A stretch of DNA of 64,000 bases from Pseudomonas sp. BN102 (lineage in GTDB: Bacteria > Pseudomonadota > Gammaproteobacteria > Pseudomonadales > Pseudomonadaceae): assembly GCF_029871245.1 (NCBI RefSeq), contig NZ_SSON01000080.1:124001-188000 (forward strand). The letters are read 5' to 3'. The translations under genes were made by a program, and so were the position numbers. Below are positions 8,820-17,303 of this stretch, piece by piece (position 1 is the first letter of the stretch; each line of letters starts with the position of its first letter). A model generated the notes under the pieces. The model ran no database searches, was not told the DNA's origin, and saw only the letters and a program-made list of their open reading frames with translations.

Positions 8820-8939
8820 GATTCCTCACCACGTCCTAAAAGGTGTCTTATATGTCATTTGAGCCCACCCCTCAAGGTACTAGGATCGCCCCAGAACAGA
8901 GGTCGCGACATCCGTCGCACCGCCCCCTGGGAGACCGAC

Positions 8940-9731
8940 ATGACTACGAGAATGGGCACAGCACTTATCACCGGCGCGTCATCCGGAATCGGCGCGATCT
9001 ACGCCGAACGACTCAGCCGCCGCGGCTATGACCTGATCCTGGTGGCACGTAACCGGGATCGCCTCAACGCCCTGGCAAAACGATTGAGCGACGAAACCGG
9101 ACGCTCGGTGGAGGTCGTGGCCGCCGATCTTGGTGCCAAGGCCGACCTGGCCCGAGTCGAAGACCTGCTACGCACGGATGCCAGCATCACGATGCTGGTG
9201 AACAACGCGGGCATCGGTGCTACCCGCCCGCTTCTGGAGTCGAACATCGACAAACTGGAAGATCTGCTCACCCTCAATGTAAACGTACTGACACGCCTTA
9301 CCTACGCCGCCGTACCGGGCTTCGTCGCACGCGGTGGCGGCACGATCATCAATATCGCCTCGATCGTCGCCATCGCACCGGAAGTTCTGAACGGTGTATA
9401 TGGCGGCTCCAAGGCTTTTGTGCTCGCGTTCAGCCAGTCGCTGCACAACGAGCTCAAGGACCAGAATGTCAGGGTGCAGGTGGTCCTTCCCGGCGCAACC
9501 GCGACCGACTTCTGGGAGGCAGCCGGAACGCCTCTGCAGTACCTGCCTAGTGCGATCGTCATGAAGGCCGAGGACATGGTGGACGCAGCCCTTGCCGGGT
9601 TCGATCAGGGCGAGTTCGTCACCATTCCGTCCCTTCCGGATATCGCCGATCTGGATGCCTATGAAGCCGCGCGGCAGAAGCTCGTGCCGCATCTGTCATT
9701 GAGCGCGCCTGCGGCACGCTATGCCACCTGA
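8940..9731 (+). CDS. SDR family oxidoreductase (DltE-like)
   Basis: A 263-residue short-chain dehydrogenase: TGASSGIGAIYAERLSRRG at residues 9-27, NNAG near 85 and catalytic YGGSK near 155, with a C-terminal region seen in DltE/YqjQ-like NADP reductases. The same frame is open far upstream (from 7881), but that part is antisense to the GlxA-type gene. The ATG at 8940 has family-typical spacing to the Rossmann glycines. It is divergent from, and probably regulated by, the GlxA-type gene. Its stop overlaps the first codons of the following open frame. Confidence 0.9.
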   Translation: MTTRMGTALITGASSGIGAIYAERLSRRGYDLILVARNRDRLNALAKRLSDETGRSVEVVAADLGAKADLARVEDLLRTDASITMLVNNAGIGATRPLLESNIDKLEDLLTLNVNVLTRLTYAAVPGFVARGGGTIINIASIVAIAPEVLNGVYGGSKAFVLAFSQSLHNELKDQNVRVQVVLPGATATDFWEAAGTPLQYLPSAIVMKAEDMVDAALAGFDQGEFVTIPSLPDIADLDAYEAARQKLVPHLSLSAPAARYAT

Positions 9732-10554
9732 GCGTCAGGTCAGATCCTGCAAAATCCCCAAGGAAACGCGGGGCTACTTCCAGTGGTGGCGTCCCGTGGC
9801 TGTGGTTGCAGAAACCTGCGAGGGCACCGACGCCAGGATCAAGGCGCCCTGGACCATTGAGGAGATGACACTCATGCAACAGCTCATGGTTTCGGACGTC
9901 GGCGGCTGCAAGAACCTACCTGCAGTGGACCTGCTGATGCTTGCTGCCATCTCCCACGACCTGCAAACGCCCATTGCGCGCATGAAGCTGCGGGTCGAGC
10001 AGATGGACGCCTCGCTGGAACGTGACCGACTGTGGGGCGACCTGGAAGAAATGCAGCACATGATCCGGGCAGGCTTGGCCTATGCACGCAGCATGGAGGG
10101 TGCCAAAGAATCCCTGTGTAAGGTGGACCTCGATGCCTTCCTCAATAGCCTGGTCTGCGATTACCAGGACAGCGGCCAGGCGGTGAGCCTTGGCGGACGC
10201 AGCGGCGTGCTGCTGGAAACCCGCCCCCATGCCCTACGCCGGGTACTGACGAACCTAATCGACAACGCCCTTAAATTCGCCGGCAGTGCACGCCTGGAGG
10301 TGCAAGGCGACGCCCTGGGCGGCGTGCGGCTACAGGTGCTGGACGAGGGCCCGGGGATCGCCGAGGCGGAGCTGGCCAAAGTGTTCAAGCCCTTCTACCG
10401 GGTGGAAAGCGCGCGCATCCACAGCGCCGGCGGTACTGGCCTGGGCCTGGCCATCGCCCAGCAGCTGAGCCAGGCCTTGCGCGCTCGCTTGAGCCTGTGC
10501 AACCGCGAGGGTGGTGGTTTGTGCGTGCAACTGGAATTCTGCGCCCCATCCTGA
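9721..10554 (+). CDS. Soluble histidine kinase C-terminal part (truncated sensor kinase)
   Basis: The frame encodes a complete transmitter: an H-box AAISHDLQTPIARM with His79 (counting from 9721), an N-box NLIDNALKF, G1 DEGPGIAEAEL, an F-box FKPFYRV and G2 GGTGLGLAIA. It has no signal peptide, membrane helix, sensor domain or HAMP, although kinases of this type are about 450 residues. The first 50 residues look non-coding. A strong GAGGAG at 9859-9864 favours the ATG at 9874, giving a 226-residue protein. No response regulator is adjacent. I read it as the 3' half of a sensor kinase left by a deletion, possibly still expressed. Confidence 0.7.
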   Translation: MPPERQVRSCKIPKETRGYFQWWRPVAVVAETCEGTDARIKAPWTIEEMTLMQQLMVSDVGGCKNLPAVDLLMLAAISHDLQTPIARMKLRVEQMDASLERDRLWGDLEEMQHMIRAGLAYARSMEGAKESLCKVDLDAFLNSLVCDYQDSGQAVSLGGRSGVLLETRPHALRRVLTNLIDNALKFAGSARLEVQGDALGGVRLQVLDEGPGIAEAELAKVFKPFYRVESARIHSAGGTGLGLAIAQQLSQALRARLSLCNREGGGLCVQLEFCAPS

Positions 10555-10721
10555 GCGGAGCCTTCACCGGGATTCACGACGTCCGACCTTCGGGACAAGC
10601 CTCCTTGTCTGCGGCAACTTGTCCCGGATTACGCCTTCGCTGGCCGTGCCTCGATCTGCTCTGGGAGGAAGCAACATCGGGTCACGCGTAACGGATGTCA
10701 CTGATGAGGTGGTCCGCTTCA

Positions 10722-11480
10722 CTAACCCTTCTTGCCTGGGGAATCAGCTTCCGCCTTGGCCTCCAGCAGAAGCTGCTGGATGACCTGCTCCTGAGTGTCG
10801 TAGCGGCCTTCACCGAAATGGCTATAGCGCACCCGCCCTTTCGCGTCGATGAAGTAATGGGCGGGCCAGTACTGGTTGTTGAAAGCGCGCCAGATCGCAT
10901 AGTCGTTGTCGATCGCGACCGGATAGCCGATGTCGAGCAGCTTCACCTGGGTGCGCACATTGCCGATGATCTTCTCGAATGCGTACTCGGGCGTGTGCAC
11001 GCCGATCACCACCAAGCCGTCCTTCTCGTACTTCTTCGCCCAGTTGTTCACATGGGGCAGCGTACGCTGGCAGTTGATGCAGTCATAAGTCCAGAAATCC
11101 ACCAGCACTACCTTGCCCCGCAGTGACTCGGCGCTCAGGGGCGGCGAGTTCAGCCATTCGACTGCGCCCGCCAGCGAGGGCATGTTGCCCAGATCGCCCA
11201 GTTCCGGCGGCGAGGCGGCAACCTTGTCGACCAGGAAATCGATTGCCTTGGCCATGAGGCTTCCCTCGGCAGCCTTCCCGCCTTCGGATGAAGTCCCGTC
11301 GAGCAAACGGTTATCAGCACCAAAGGCAATCACCCCAGCCGCGACAAGCACCGCACAACCGGTACCAAGTCGCAGCCAGGCCGTACCCGGCGACGATGGT
11401 TTCACCCGGCTAACGAGGCCCCAGCCGGCGAAGAGCAGGACGCCTACGAGCAAAGCGCCGGCAAGCCCATGGACAAGCAT
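10722..11480 (-). CDS. Membrane-anchored thioredoxin-like protein (DipZ C-terminal type)
   Basis: A 252-residue protein. Two hydrophobic segments near the N-terminus (about 3-24 and 37-54) are followed by a periplasmic TlpA/DipZ thioredoxin domain: VVLVDFWTYDCINCQRTLP with the redox pair CINC, then LVVIGVHTPEYAFEK, YPVAIDNDYAIWRAF and YWPAHYFIDAKGR. Full DipZ proteins carry a CcdA-like multi-helix domain in front; here only the end of such a region remains. The ATG at 11480 follows the stop of the upstream gene by one base (TGACATG), indicating translational coupling; a longer frame to 11546 is less likely. It is expected to reduce or transfer disulfides in the periplasm. Confidence 0.82.
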   Translation of the reverse strand: MLVHGLAGALLVGVLLFAGWGLVSRVKPSSPGTAWLRLGTGCAVLVAAGVIAFGADNRLLDGTSSEGGKAAEGSLMAKAIDFLVDKVAASPPELGDLGNMPSLAGAVEWLNSPPLSAESLRGKVVLVDFWTYDCINCQRTLPHVNNWAKKYEKDGLVVIGVHTPEYAFEKIIGNVRTQVKLLDIGYPVAIDNDYAIWRAFNNQYWPAHYFIDAKGRVRYSHFGEGRYDTQEQVIQQLLLEAKAEADSPGKKG

Positions 11481-11481
11481 G

Positions 11482-11766
11482 TCAGGCACGTCCAGTCTGA
11501 TGGTGCCCCGCCAGCCGCTTACCCAGCGGGGTCCTGCCGAAACCATCCGCGGCCAGCATTTGCGACGCTTCGTTCAGCTGCATGCCCTGCGGGGTTCTGC
11601 TGTAACCGTCCTCGGCCAGCTGCGGTGATTGGTTCTTTCCGGACAACGGCGTCAGCTGGAAGCAGACACCGCCGTCCGGGCAACGGACTTCGGCAGCGTT
11701 CACGTGAACAGCCGCGCCGGCCAAGGAAAAAGCGATAGCGGTCAGCCAGGTTTTCAGTTTGTTCAT
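11482..11766 (-). CDS. Small periplasmic protein with DGxxRTPxG repeats
   Basis: A 94-residue protein with a signal peptide (MNKLKTWLTAIAFSLAGAAV, cleavage after VNA). The mature part has a two-cysteine segment (RCPDGGVCFQLTPLSG) and two copies of a short repeat, LAEDGYSRTPQG and LAADGFGRTPLG. Similar repeat-bearing secreted proteins of unknown function occur in pseudomonads. Its stop is one base from the ATG of the thioredoxin-like gene, so the two proteins are made together. The two cysteines make it a candidate client of that thioredoxin, which is inference. The frame is open much further upstream (to 12117), but that part is not coding-like. Confidence 0.75.
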   Translation of the reverse strand: MNKLKTWLTAIAFSLAGAAVHVNAAEVRCPDGGVCFQLTPLSGKNQSPQLAEDGYSRTPQGMQLNEASQMLAADGFGRTPLGKRLAGHHQTGRA

Positions 11767-12002
11767 GGAGTTGATCCTCGAGCGTAAGAGAAGGGATTCA
11801 CGGAAACCGATCCGGACATCGACCACCGTCGGTGAGCACAGGACCGAGACGTACGACAATGCTCTGATGGCGTCTATTGAATGCGCCCGAGGTATCTCTA
11901 AGGTGTCGAAAAGAGGTGCCTGTAGATGGCCAAGTGTCAAAACGGCCTGGCGATACAGTGGAATACAACCGCCTCCCTGAATGATGGGCCTGGGCACCCG
12001 TC

Positions 12003-12139
12003 TGGCCGCCGACCTTGATTCAGTTGTCCGGTCTGCACTCCAGGAATTCCACGGCAACGGCATCCATCTCCAGTAACTCGGGGAGCAGCGCGCGACGCAA
12101 GCCAAGGCCTGCACCATAGGAGAAAGAAGCTGTAGTCAT
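12003..12139 (-). pseudogene. hvfB: 5' stump of an HvfB/DUF692 maturase gene, stopped by a nonsense codon
   Basis: Minus-strand ATG at 12139, preceded by GGAG at good spacing and 70 bases after the HvfA-like gene. It reads [20 protein letters not shown], then [19 protein letters not shown] and TGA at 12022-12020. This is the N-terminus of DUF692 proteins, which run GLGLRR...VDFLEVAPENWIGVGG. The codon after the Asn is TGA where the family has Trp (TGG), and the next codons read IKVGG, keeping the homology past the stop. After about 12003 the similarity ends, and only 236 bases remain before the next gene. The rest of the roughly 280-residue enzyme is missing. HvfB is the iron enzyme that, with HvfC, converts EGKCG cysteines to oxazolone-thioamides. 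Confidence 0.78.
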
Positions 12140-12209
12140 GGCAATTCTCCAGAGGGGTGGAGCCCTCCCCGGCCAAATACGCAGGGAGGGGAGCGGCGAG
12201 GAACTGGAA

Positions 12210-12674
12210 TCAGTTCTTGGCCTGGCTCATCTTGGTGAACAGCTCAGTGGGGACTTTCTTGCCATTGGAGAGATACTGGTTGCGGCGGAACTTGTAGACC
12301 TCGCCCTCGGACAGGAAACCGTCCTTGTTGGTGTCCATCGCAATGAACTCCGCTTCGCCCTTCGGTGCCACGGTCAGGAGTTCCTTACGGGAAACCAGGC
12401 CGTCGTCGTCGGTGTCGGTTCGGGCGAAGGACGCGTCGCCGCACTTGCCTTCACCACATTTGCCTTCGGCGGCCTTGGTGCTGCTGGATTCGGCGGCACC
12501 GCACTTGCCTTCGCCGCACTTACCTTCACCGGCCTTGTCGGCCGCGGCCAGCAGGTAACCCTGGGGCAGGGCCTCCACCGCAAAGGCGGCGGACGAGGCC
12601 AGGTTCATGCCGCCGGCCAGGGCGACAGCGATCAGGCCAATACGAGTCTTGTTCGAGATCTGGGTACGGGACAT
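12210..12674 (-). CDS. HvfA-like copper-binding RiPP precursor fused to an EF-hand pair
   Basis: A 154-residue exported protein. The signal peptide is at 1-32 (ends SSAAFA). A segment [20 protein letters not shown] leads into four EGKCG motifs in two tandem pairs (Cys53, 58, 73, 78). Two canonical EF-hand loops follow, [12 protein letters not shown] (87-98) and [12 protein letters not shown] (114-125). The L..GY..A leader before EGKCG repeats is typical of HvfA precursors, whose cysteines become oxazolone-thioamides that bind copper. GGAGA lies seven bases before the ATG. A possible attenuating hairpin (CCCTCCC/GGGAGGG) follows the stop. The HvfB gene behind it is a stump and no HvfC is present in the window, so modification would need enzymes encoded elsewhere. 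Confidence 0.85.
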   Translation of the reverse strand: MSRTQISNKTRIGLIAVALAGGMNLASSAAFAVEALPQGYLLAAADKAGEGKCGEGKCGAAESSSTKAAEGKCGEGKCGDASFARTDTDDDGLVSRKELLTVAPKGEAEFIAMDTNKDGFLSEGEVYKFRRNQYLSNGKKVPTELFTKMSQAKN

Positions 12675-13249
12675 GGTGTTTCTCCGGATACTTACTGGGG
12701 CGGCCAGGCCTCGCAGGTCATGCCACAAGGGCGTTGTAACCCTGTACTGAGGCGCCGGGGCTAACCTCGTTGGGGTGTGGCCATTTCGCCGTAACCATTT
12801 ATCCAGGGCGTATCGGGTAGCAGGCACATTTGTATGCCCGTTCCCGACCATCCGTTCCGGATGCATCGTGATACTTCAGAGCTCACCGCAGCGACCAAGC
12901 CGCCGCGCGATTTCCCAAGAGGGGCCAACGCCTGACAACTCGAGCAGCAACCACGAGGCGAGTCCTGCTTGAATCGCCCCTGATTTCCTCGGTACACCGA
13001 CGACAGCTCTTGGCCGGCTCCGCCCTGTTGTGGTCGGCAGCAGTCGACCCAGGGCGGCTGGAGTGAAGTCGGCACGTTTGGAGGGGCATAAGCACCCTCG
13101 CGGCAGCGGGATCGCCCTTGCTCGCACTATCGGGGGCAATAAGTAGTTGGGGCCGGCGCGTTTCCCCACCTCAGTCTTTCGGTGCGTATTGCATTTCCCC
13201 ATTGCTTGCCGAATGCCCCAGCCCCTCTCGCTGCCGGGGAGAGGAGAAA
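12675..13249. other. Intergenic region upstream of the HvfA-like gene
   Basis: About 575 bases without a supportable gene; open frames here lack family resemblance. The 125 bases next to 12674 should hold the promoter of the HvfA-like gene; no consensus was assigned. At 13219-13244 an inverted repeat of the form CCTCTC...GAGAGG lies just past the stop of the GTPase gene on the minus strand and may act as its terminator, though no long T-run follows. Confidence 0.45.
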
Positions 13250-14224
13250 CTACTTCTGTGCCGCTTCGAAGCCCGCGCGGATCTTCTCCTCGGGCAGTTG
13301 GTCGCCGATGAAGACCATCACACTCTCCCGCGCCTCGCCGTCCTTCCACTCGGTATCCCAGTCGAAACCGTAAAGCCGCAGCACACCCTGGAATACCATC
13401 CGGCGCTCTTCGCGGGAGATGCTCAGCACGCCCTTGTAGCGCAGCATGGAATTGCCATGCTCCTCCAGCAGCCCTTCCATGAAGCAGCTGAGCCTGTCCA
13501 TGTCCAGCGGACGCTCGCTCTTCAGCACCAGGGTGCTGATGCGGTCGGGAGTACCGGCCGGCGTGAGCGGACGCAGGGTCAGCGCCGGGCCGACATCAGC
13601 GTTGAGATTGAAGCCGCGCACGTCCAACAGTTCGGCGAGATCGATGCGGCCGTGGTCCACCACGCGGATTGGCGCGCGGCGATTGATGCGTTGTAGGCGC
13701 TGGCAGAGGGCGTCGAAATGGGTCTGGTCCACCAGGTCGCGCTTGCTCACCAGGATGCGGTCGGCAAAGCCCACCTGGGCCTGGGCCATGGTTTCCTGCA
13801 GGTGGCGTTCGGCGTTCACCGCGTCCACCAGGGTGATGATGCCGTCCAGCACATAGCGCTCGCGGATCTCATCTTCGGCGAAGAAGGTCTGCGCCACCGG
13901 CGCCGGATCGGCCAGGCCGGTGCACTCGATCACCAGGCGGTCGAAGGCCAACTCGCCGGCGTCCAGGCGCTCCAGCAGGAGAAACAGCGCCTTCTCCAGC
14001 TCGACGTGAATGGAACAGCAGACACAGCCGTTGGCCAGGGTCATCACTTGCACCGGATCAGTGCCGAGCAACTGGCCGTCGATCGGTGTCTCGCTGAACT
14101 CGTTCTCGATCACGGCGATCTTCAGGCCGTGCTCGCCCTTGAGGATGTATTTCAGCAGGGTGGTCTTGCCGGCACCGAGAAAGCCGCTGAGCACAGTGAC
14201 GGGAATGGGCAGATGGGCAGACAT
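13250..14224 (-). CDS. yjiA: COG0523 family G3E GTPase (YjiA-like metal chaperone)
   Basis: A 324-residue G3E GTPase: Walker A GFLGAGKTT at 14-22, the metal-binding CxCC motif in NGCVCCSIH (about 65-73), ECTGLADPAPV as the G3 region, and the G4-like element SKRDLVD. The C-terminal half is the COG0523 (CobW_C) domain. These proteins insert or traffic metal such as Zn, Co or Ni in the cytoplasm. It follows cstA-ybdD in the order usual for pseudomonads, separated from ybdD by 130 bases and a hairpin terminator. It may be read from its own promoter or by read-through. Confidence 0.9.
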   Translation of the reverse strand: MSAHLPIPVTVLSGFLGAGKTTLLKYILKGEHGLKIAVIENEFSETPIDGQLLGTDPVQVMTLANGCVCCSIHVELEKALFLLLERLDAGELAFDRLVIECTGLADPAPVAQTFFAEDEIRERYVLDGIITLVDAVNAERHLQETMAQAQVGFADRILVSKRDLVDQTHFDALCQRLQRINRRAPIRVVDHGRIDLAELLDVRGFNLNADVGPALTLRPLTPAGTPDRISTLVLKSERPLDMDRLSCFMEGLLEEHGNSMLRYKGVLSISREERRMVFQGVLRLYGFDWDTEWKDGEARESVMVFIGDQLPEEKIRAGFEAAQK

Positions 14225-14303
14225 CGAATAGTCCTCGGAATCAGGAGCGGCCGATCGGCAGCCTCCCTGTGTGGAGCGAATTCATTCGCGATTACGGGAG
14301 CGG

Positions 14304-14332
14304 GAAAAAGTGCGCCACGACAAGCGTGGCGC
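14304..14332 (-). terminator. Rho-independent terminator after cstA-ybdD
   Basis: On the minus strand, 23 bases after the ybdD stop, a perfect 8-bp stem (14312-14319 with 14325-14332, GCGCCACG/CGTGGCGC) with a five-base loop is followed by ACTTTTT. This is a good intrinsic terminator, separating ybdD from the GTPase gene. Confidence 0.75.
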
Positions 14333-14354
14333 TCAGGTGACTGCATCGGGAGGT

Positions 14355-14555
14355 TCAACAGCAGCGTACGGTCTTTGCGTTACGGCCGTAGCGGGCGTCC
14401 TGCCGCTCGCGGAAGAACTCCTCGTAACTCATCACCGGTTTGTGCGGATGCTTGTTGCGCATGTGCTCGACGTAATTATCGTAGTCAGGCATGCCCACCA
14501 GCATGCGGGCGGCTTGACCGAGGTATTTACCCATGCGGCTGAGGTCGTTGAACAT
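14355..14555 (-). CDS. ybdD: YbdD/YjiX family protein (DUF466)
   Basis: A 66-residue cytoplasmic protein beginning [20 protein letters not shown] and containing [17 protein letters not shown] and [16 protein letters not shown], the full DUF466 signature. The family is encoded directly after CstA/BtsT-type transporters and is needed for pyruvate uptake by CstA in E. coli. The ATG at 14555 is 12 bases after the cstA stop. The longer open frame in this register (to 15809) is antisense-frame shadow of cstA. Confidence 0.93.
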   Translation of the reverse strand: MFNDLSRMGKYLGQAARMLVGMPDYDNYVEHMRNKHPHKPVMSYEEFFRERQDARYGRNAKTVRCC

Positions 14556-14566
14556 AGATTGGCTCC

Positions 14567-16624
14567 TTAGGCTTCCGGAATCGGCTGGAACGGCGCTTCG
14601 CTGTCGCTGCGCTCGGACTTTATCCATGCGGCGCGGCCGACTTTGATGGCGTAGAACACGACGCTCAGCACCACGAAGAGGAACAGCACAGTCAGGGCCG
14701 TATTGGTGTAGGCGTTGAAGATCACATGCTGCATCTGCCCGATGTCCTTGGCCGGCGCCAGCACCTGGCCGGCGGCCAGGGCGTCGCTGTACTTCTTGGC
14801 CAGGGCGAGGAAGCCCACCGCCGGGTTCGGGTCGAGCAGCTTGATCAGACCCGCGGTAGTGGTGCAGATCACCAGCCAGATGGCCGGGAACAGCGTCACC
14901 CAGACATAGCGCTGGCGCTTCATCTTGATCAGCACCACGCTGGCCAGCATCAGGGCGATGGCGGCGAGCATCTGGTTGGAGATGCCGAACAGCGGCCACA
15001 GGGTGTTGATGCCGCCCAGCGGGTCGCTCACCCCCTGGTACAGCAGCCAGCCCCACATGCCCACACAGCCGGCAGTGGCGATCACGCTGGCGGTCCAGGA
15101 TTCGGTCTTCTTCAGGGCCGGCACGAAGTTGCCAAGCAGGTCCTGCAGCATGAAGCGCCCGGCGCGGGTACCGGCGTCCACCGCGGTGAGGATGAATAGC
15201 GCCTCGAAGAGGATCGCGAAGTGGTACCAGAAGGCCATGGTGTTCTCGCCCGGCAGCACCTGGTGGAGGATCTGCGCGATACCCACGGCCAGGGTGGGCG
15301 CACCGCCCGCACGGGCCAGGATGGTATGTTCGCCGATGTCCTTCGCCGTGGCCTCGAGCGCCTCGGGGGTGATGGCGAAGCCCCAGTTGCTGACGGTCGC
15401 GGCAACGGCGTTGACGTCGCTGCCCACCAGCGCGGCCGGGCTGTTCATGGCGAAGTACACGCCCGGCTCGATCACCGAGGCGGCGACGATGGCCATGATG
15501 GCGACCAGGGACTCCATCAGCATGGCGCCGTAGCCGATGTAACGGGCATGGGACTCGTTGGCCAGCAGCTTGGGCGTGGTGCCGGAGGCGATCAGCGCGT
15601 GGAAGCCGGACACCGCGCCGCAGGCGATGGTGATGAACAGGAAGGGGAACAGAGCGCCCTTCCACGCGGGTCCGGTGCCGTCGACGAACTGGGTCAGCGC
15701 CGGCATCTTCAGCTCGGGCATGGTGATCAGGATGCCGAGGGCCAGCGCGACGATGGTGCCGATCTTGAGGAAGGTCGACAGGTAGTCGCGCGGTGCCAGG
15801 ATCAGCCACACCGGCAGCACGGCGGCGACGAAGCCGTAGCCGATCAGCATCCAGGTGATCTGCACGCCGGTGAAGGTGAAGGCCGGGCCCCAGACCGGGT
15901 CAGCGGCCACTACGCCGCCGAGCCAGATGGAGGCCAGCAGCAGCACCACGCCGATGAGGGAAATCTCGCCGATGCGGCCCGGGCGGATGTAGCGCATGTA
16001 GACGCCCATGAACATCGCTATAGGGATGGTCGCCATCACGGTGAACATGCCCCAGGGGCTTTCGGCCAGTGCCTTGACCACGATCAGCGCCAGCACCGCG
16101 AGGATGATGATCATGATCATGAAGCAGCCGAACAGGGCGATGGTGCCCGGAACCTGCCCCATCTCTGAGCGGACCATGTCACCCAGCGAGCGGCCATTAC
16201 GGCGGGTGGAGAGGAACAGCACCATGAAGTCCTGCACCGCACCGGCCAGGACCACGCCGGCGATCAGCCAGAGGGTGCCGGGCAGGTAGCCCATCTGCAC
16301 GGCGAGCACCGGGCCCACCAGCGGGCCGGCGCCGGCGATGGCGGCGAAGTGGTGACCGAAGAGCACGTGCTTGTTGGTTGGGACGTAGTCCAGGCCGTCG
16401 TTGTTGAGCACGGCAGGCGTTGCACGGGTGGGGTCCAGTTGCATCACCTTGTTGGCGATGAACAGGCTGTAGTAGCGGTAGGCAATGAGGTAGATCGCGG
16501 TTGAGGCAGTAACGATCCAGAGGGCGTTGATGGCTTCGCCACGGCGCAGCGCCACTGTTCCCAGCGCGAATGCGCCCAGCACGGCAACGGCGAACCAGGC
16601 AATTCGAGTGGCCAATTGGTTCAT
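14567..16624 (-). CDS. cstA: CstA family pyruvate/carbon starvation transporter
   Basis: A 685-residue inner-membrane protein with some 16-18 hydrophobic segments. Family hallmarks are [20 protein letters not shown] near residue 80, [20 protein letters not shown] and the [20 protein letters not shown] motif (here [20 protein letters not shown]). The CstA N-domain is followed by the CstA 5TM domain. The family imports pyruvate and possibly peptides under carbon limitation. It heads the operon cstA-ybdD. Length and both termini are normal. Confidence 0.95.
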   Translation of the reverse strand: MNQLATRIAWFAVAVLGAFALGTVALRRGEAINALWIVTASTAIYLIAYRYYSLFIANKVMQLDPTRATPAVLNNDGLDYVPTNKHVLFGHHFAAIAGAGPLVGPVLAVQMGYLPGTLWLIAGVVLAGAVQDFMVLFLSTRRNGRSLGDMVRSEMGQVPGTIALFGCFMIMIIILAVLALIVVKALAESPWGMFTVMATIPIAMFMGVYMRYIRPGRIGEISLIGVVLLLASIWLGGVVAADPVWGPAFTFTGVQITWMLIGYGFVAAVLPVWLILAPRDYLSTFLKIGTIVALALGILITMPELKMPALTQFVDGTGPAWKGALFPFLFITIACGAVSGFHALIASGTTPKLLANESHARYIGYGAMLMESLVAIMAIVAASVIEPGVYFAMNSPAALVGSDVNAVAATVSNWGFAITPEALEATAKDIGEHTILARAGGAPTLAVGIAQILHQVLPGENTMAFWYHFAILFEALFILTAVDAGTRAGRFMLQDLLGNFVPALKKTESWTASVIATAGCVGMWGWLLYQGVSDPLGGINTLWPLFGISNQMLAAIALMLASVVLIKMKRQRYVWVTLFPAIWLVICTTTAGLIKLLDPNPAVGFLALAKKYSDALAAGQVLAPAKDIGQMQHVIFNAYTNTALTVLFLFVVLSVVFYAIKVGRAAWIKSERSDSEAPFQPIPEA

Positions 16625-16821
16625 TGAAGGTCTCCTGCCGCGTGGGGTTACCTGCGGCGGTTTTGTTGTAGTTCAAGCCCGGACAGGGCTGTGAAGACAT
16701 TCGGCGCACAGTTACAGCGGAGCAGAACGATCTGGCGGTGAGCATCATTGCCGGTGCCACCATCATCCATGCGTCGAGTTCAACGACGAGGGGCATTCGT
16801 ACGGGTTTGCCTGGGCTTAGC

Positions 16822-17064
16822 TCAGGCAACCTCGTCCTGTACGATGAGATCGGTCAGTCGTCTAATCCAGGGGGCAGCCAGCAGTACCACTGGCACCAGG
16901 CTCAGCCACGCCATAAGCCAGGCGCCTGACCAGTGCAAGGCGAAGGCCCCGAGGTTCATCCCCTTGGGAGTGGCGATCAGGGTGGCTACCGCACAGGTGA
17001 TGGCTGACTGAAACAGGCCGAATACCTGCTGGCGGTAGCGTCGGGTGATTCTGGGCATGCGCAT
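16822..17064 (-). CDS. DUF2798 small membrane protein
   Basis: An 80-residue protein with two predicted membrane helices (about 10-32 and 45-66) and the DUF2798 pattern: a basic N-terminus, QVFGLFQSAITCAVATLIAT, then WSGAWLMAWLSLVPVVLLAA followed by PWIRRLTDLIV. Function is unknown. It is encoded alone upstream of cstA on the same strand, with about 200 bases between. Confidence 0.75.
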   Translation of the reverse strand: MRMPRITRRYRQQVFGLFQSAITCAVATLIATPKGMNLGAFALHWSGAWLMAWLSLVPVVLLAAPWIRRLTDLIVQDEVA

Positions 17065-17201
17065 TCTCCGAGGCAGTTATCCGCCATGTCCGCATTTTCC
17101 GGCACGACGGCGTCAGTCATCATCTGGATGCTAGGCGCTCAAGGGTTTGGGGTAGGAGCGATGTCGGCGTTGCATAGGAGATCCTCCAAAAGGGGCTTTA
17201 A

Positions 17202-17232
17202 ATGGTGTCCACCAAATTTGGTCGGACACCAT
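17202..17232. repeat. 31-bp near-perfect palindrome
   Basis: ATGGTGTCC (17202-17210) and GGACACCAT (17224-17232) flank an AT-rich centre, CCAAATTTGG (17212-17221), which is itself palindromic. It lies in the spacer between the DUF2798 gene and the AhpD-like gene. It could be a large operator or two transposon ends fused head to head. Confidence 0.7.
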
Positions 17233-17303
17233 CACGTAGTTCGTAGGGATCGGGGGCGTGTGTTGGCCGGATGCTGACGATTCTTCGTCCGGCAACTTCG
17301 AGT

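Noticed and set aside
7881-8939. Long plus-strand open frame continuous with the SDR at 8940
   Set aside because: It is antisense to the GlxA-type regulator, its translation matches no family, and the SDR start at 8940 is clear.
11767-12002. Possible HvfC (DUF2063) remnant after the hvfB stump
   Set aside because: One frame has LYRQAVLTLGHL, which faintly recalls the family, but the match is too short and has no supporting motif.
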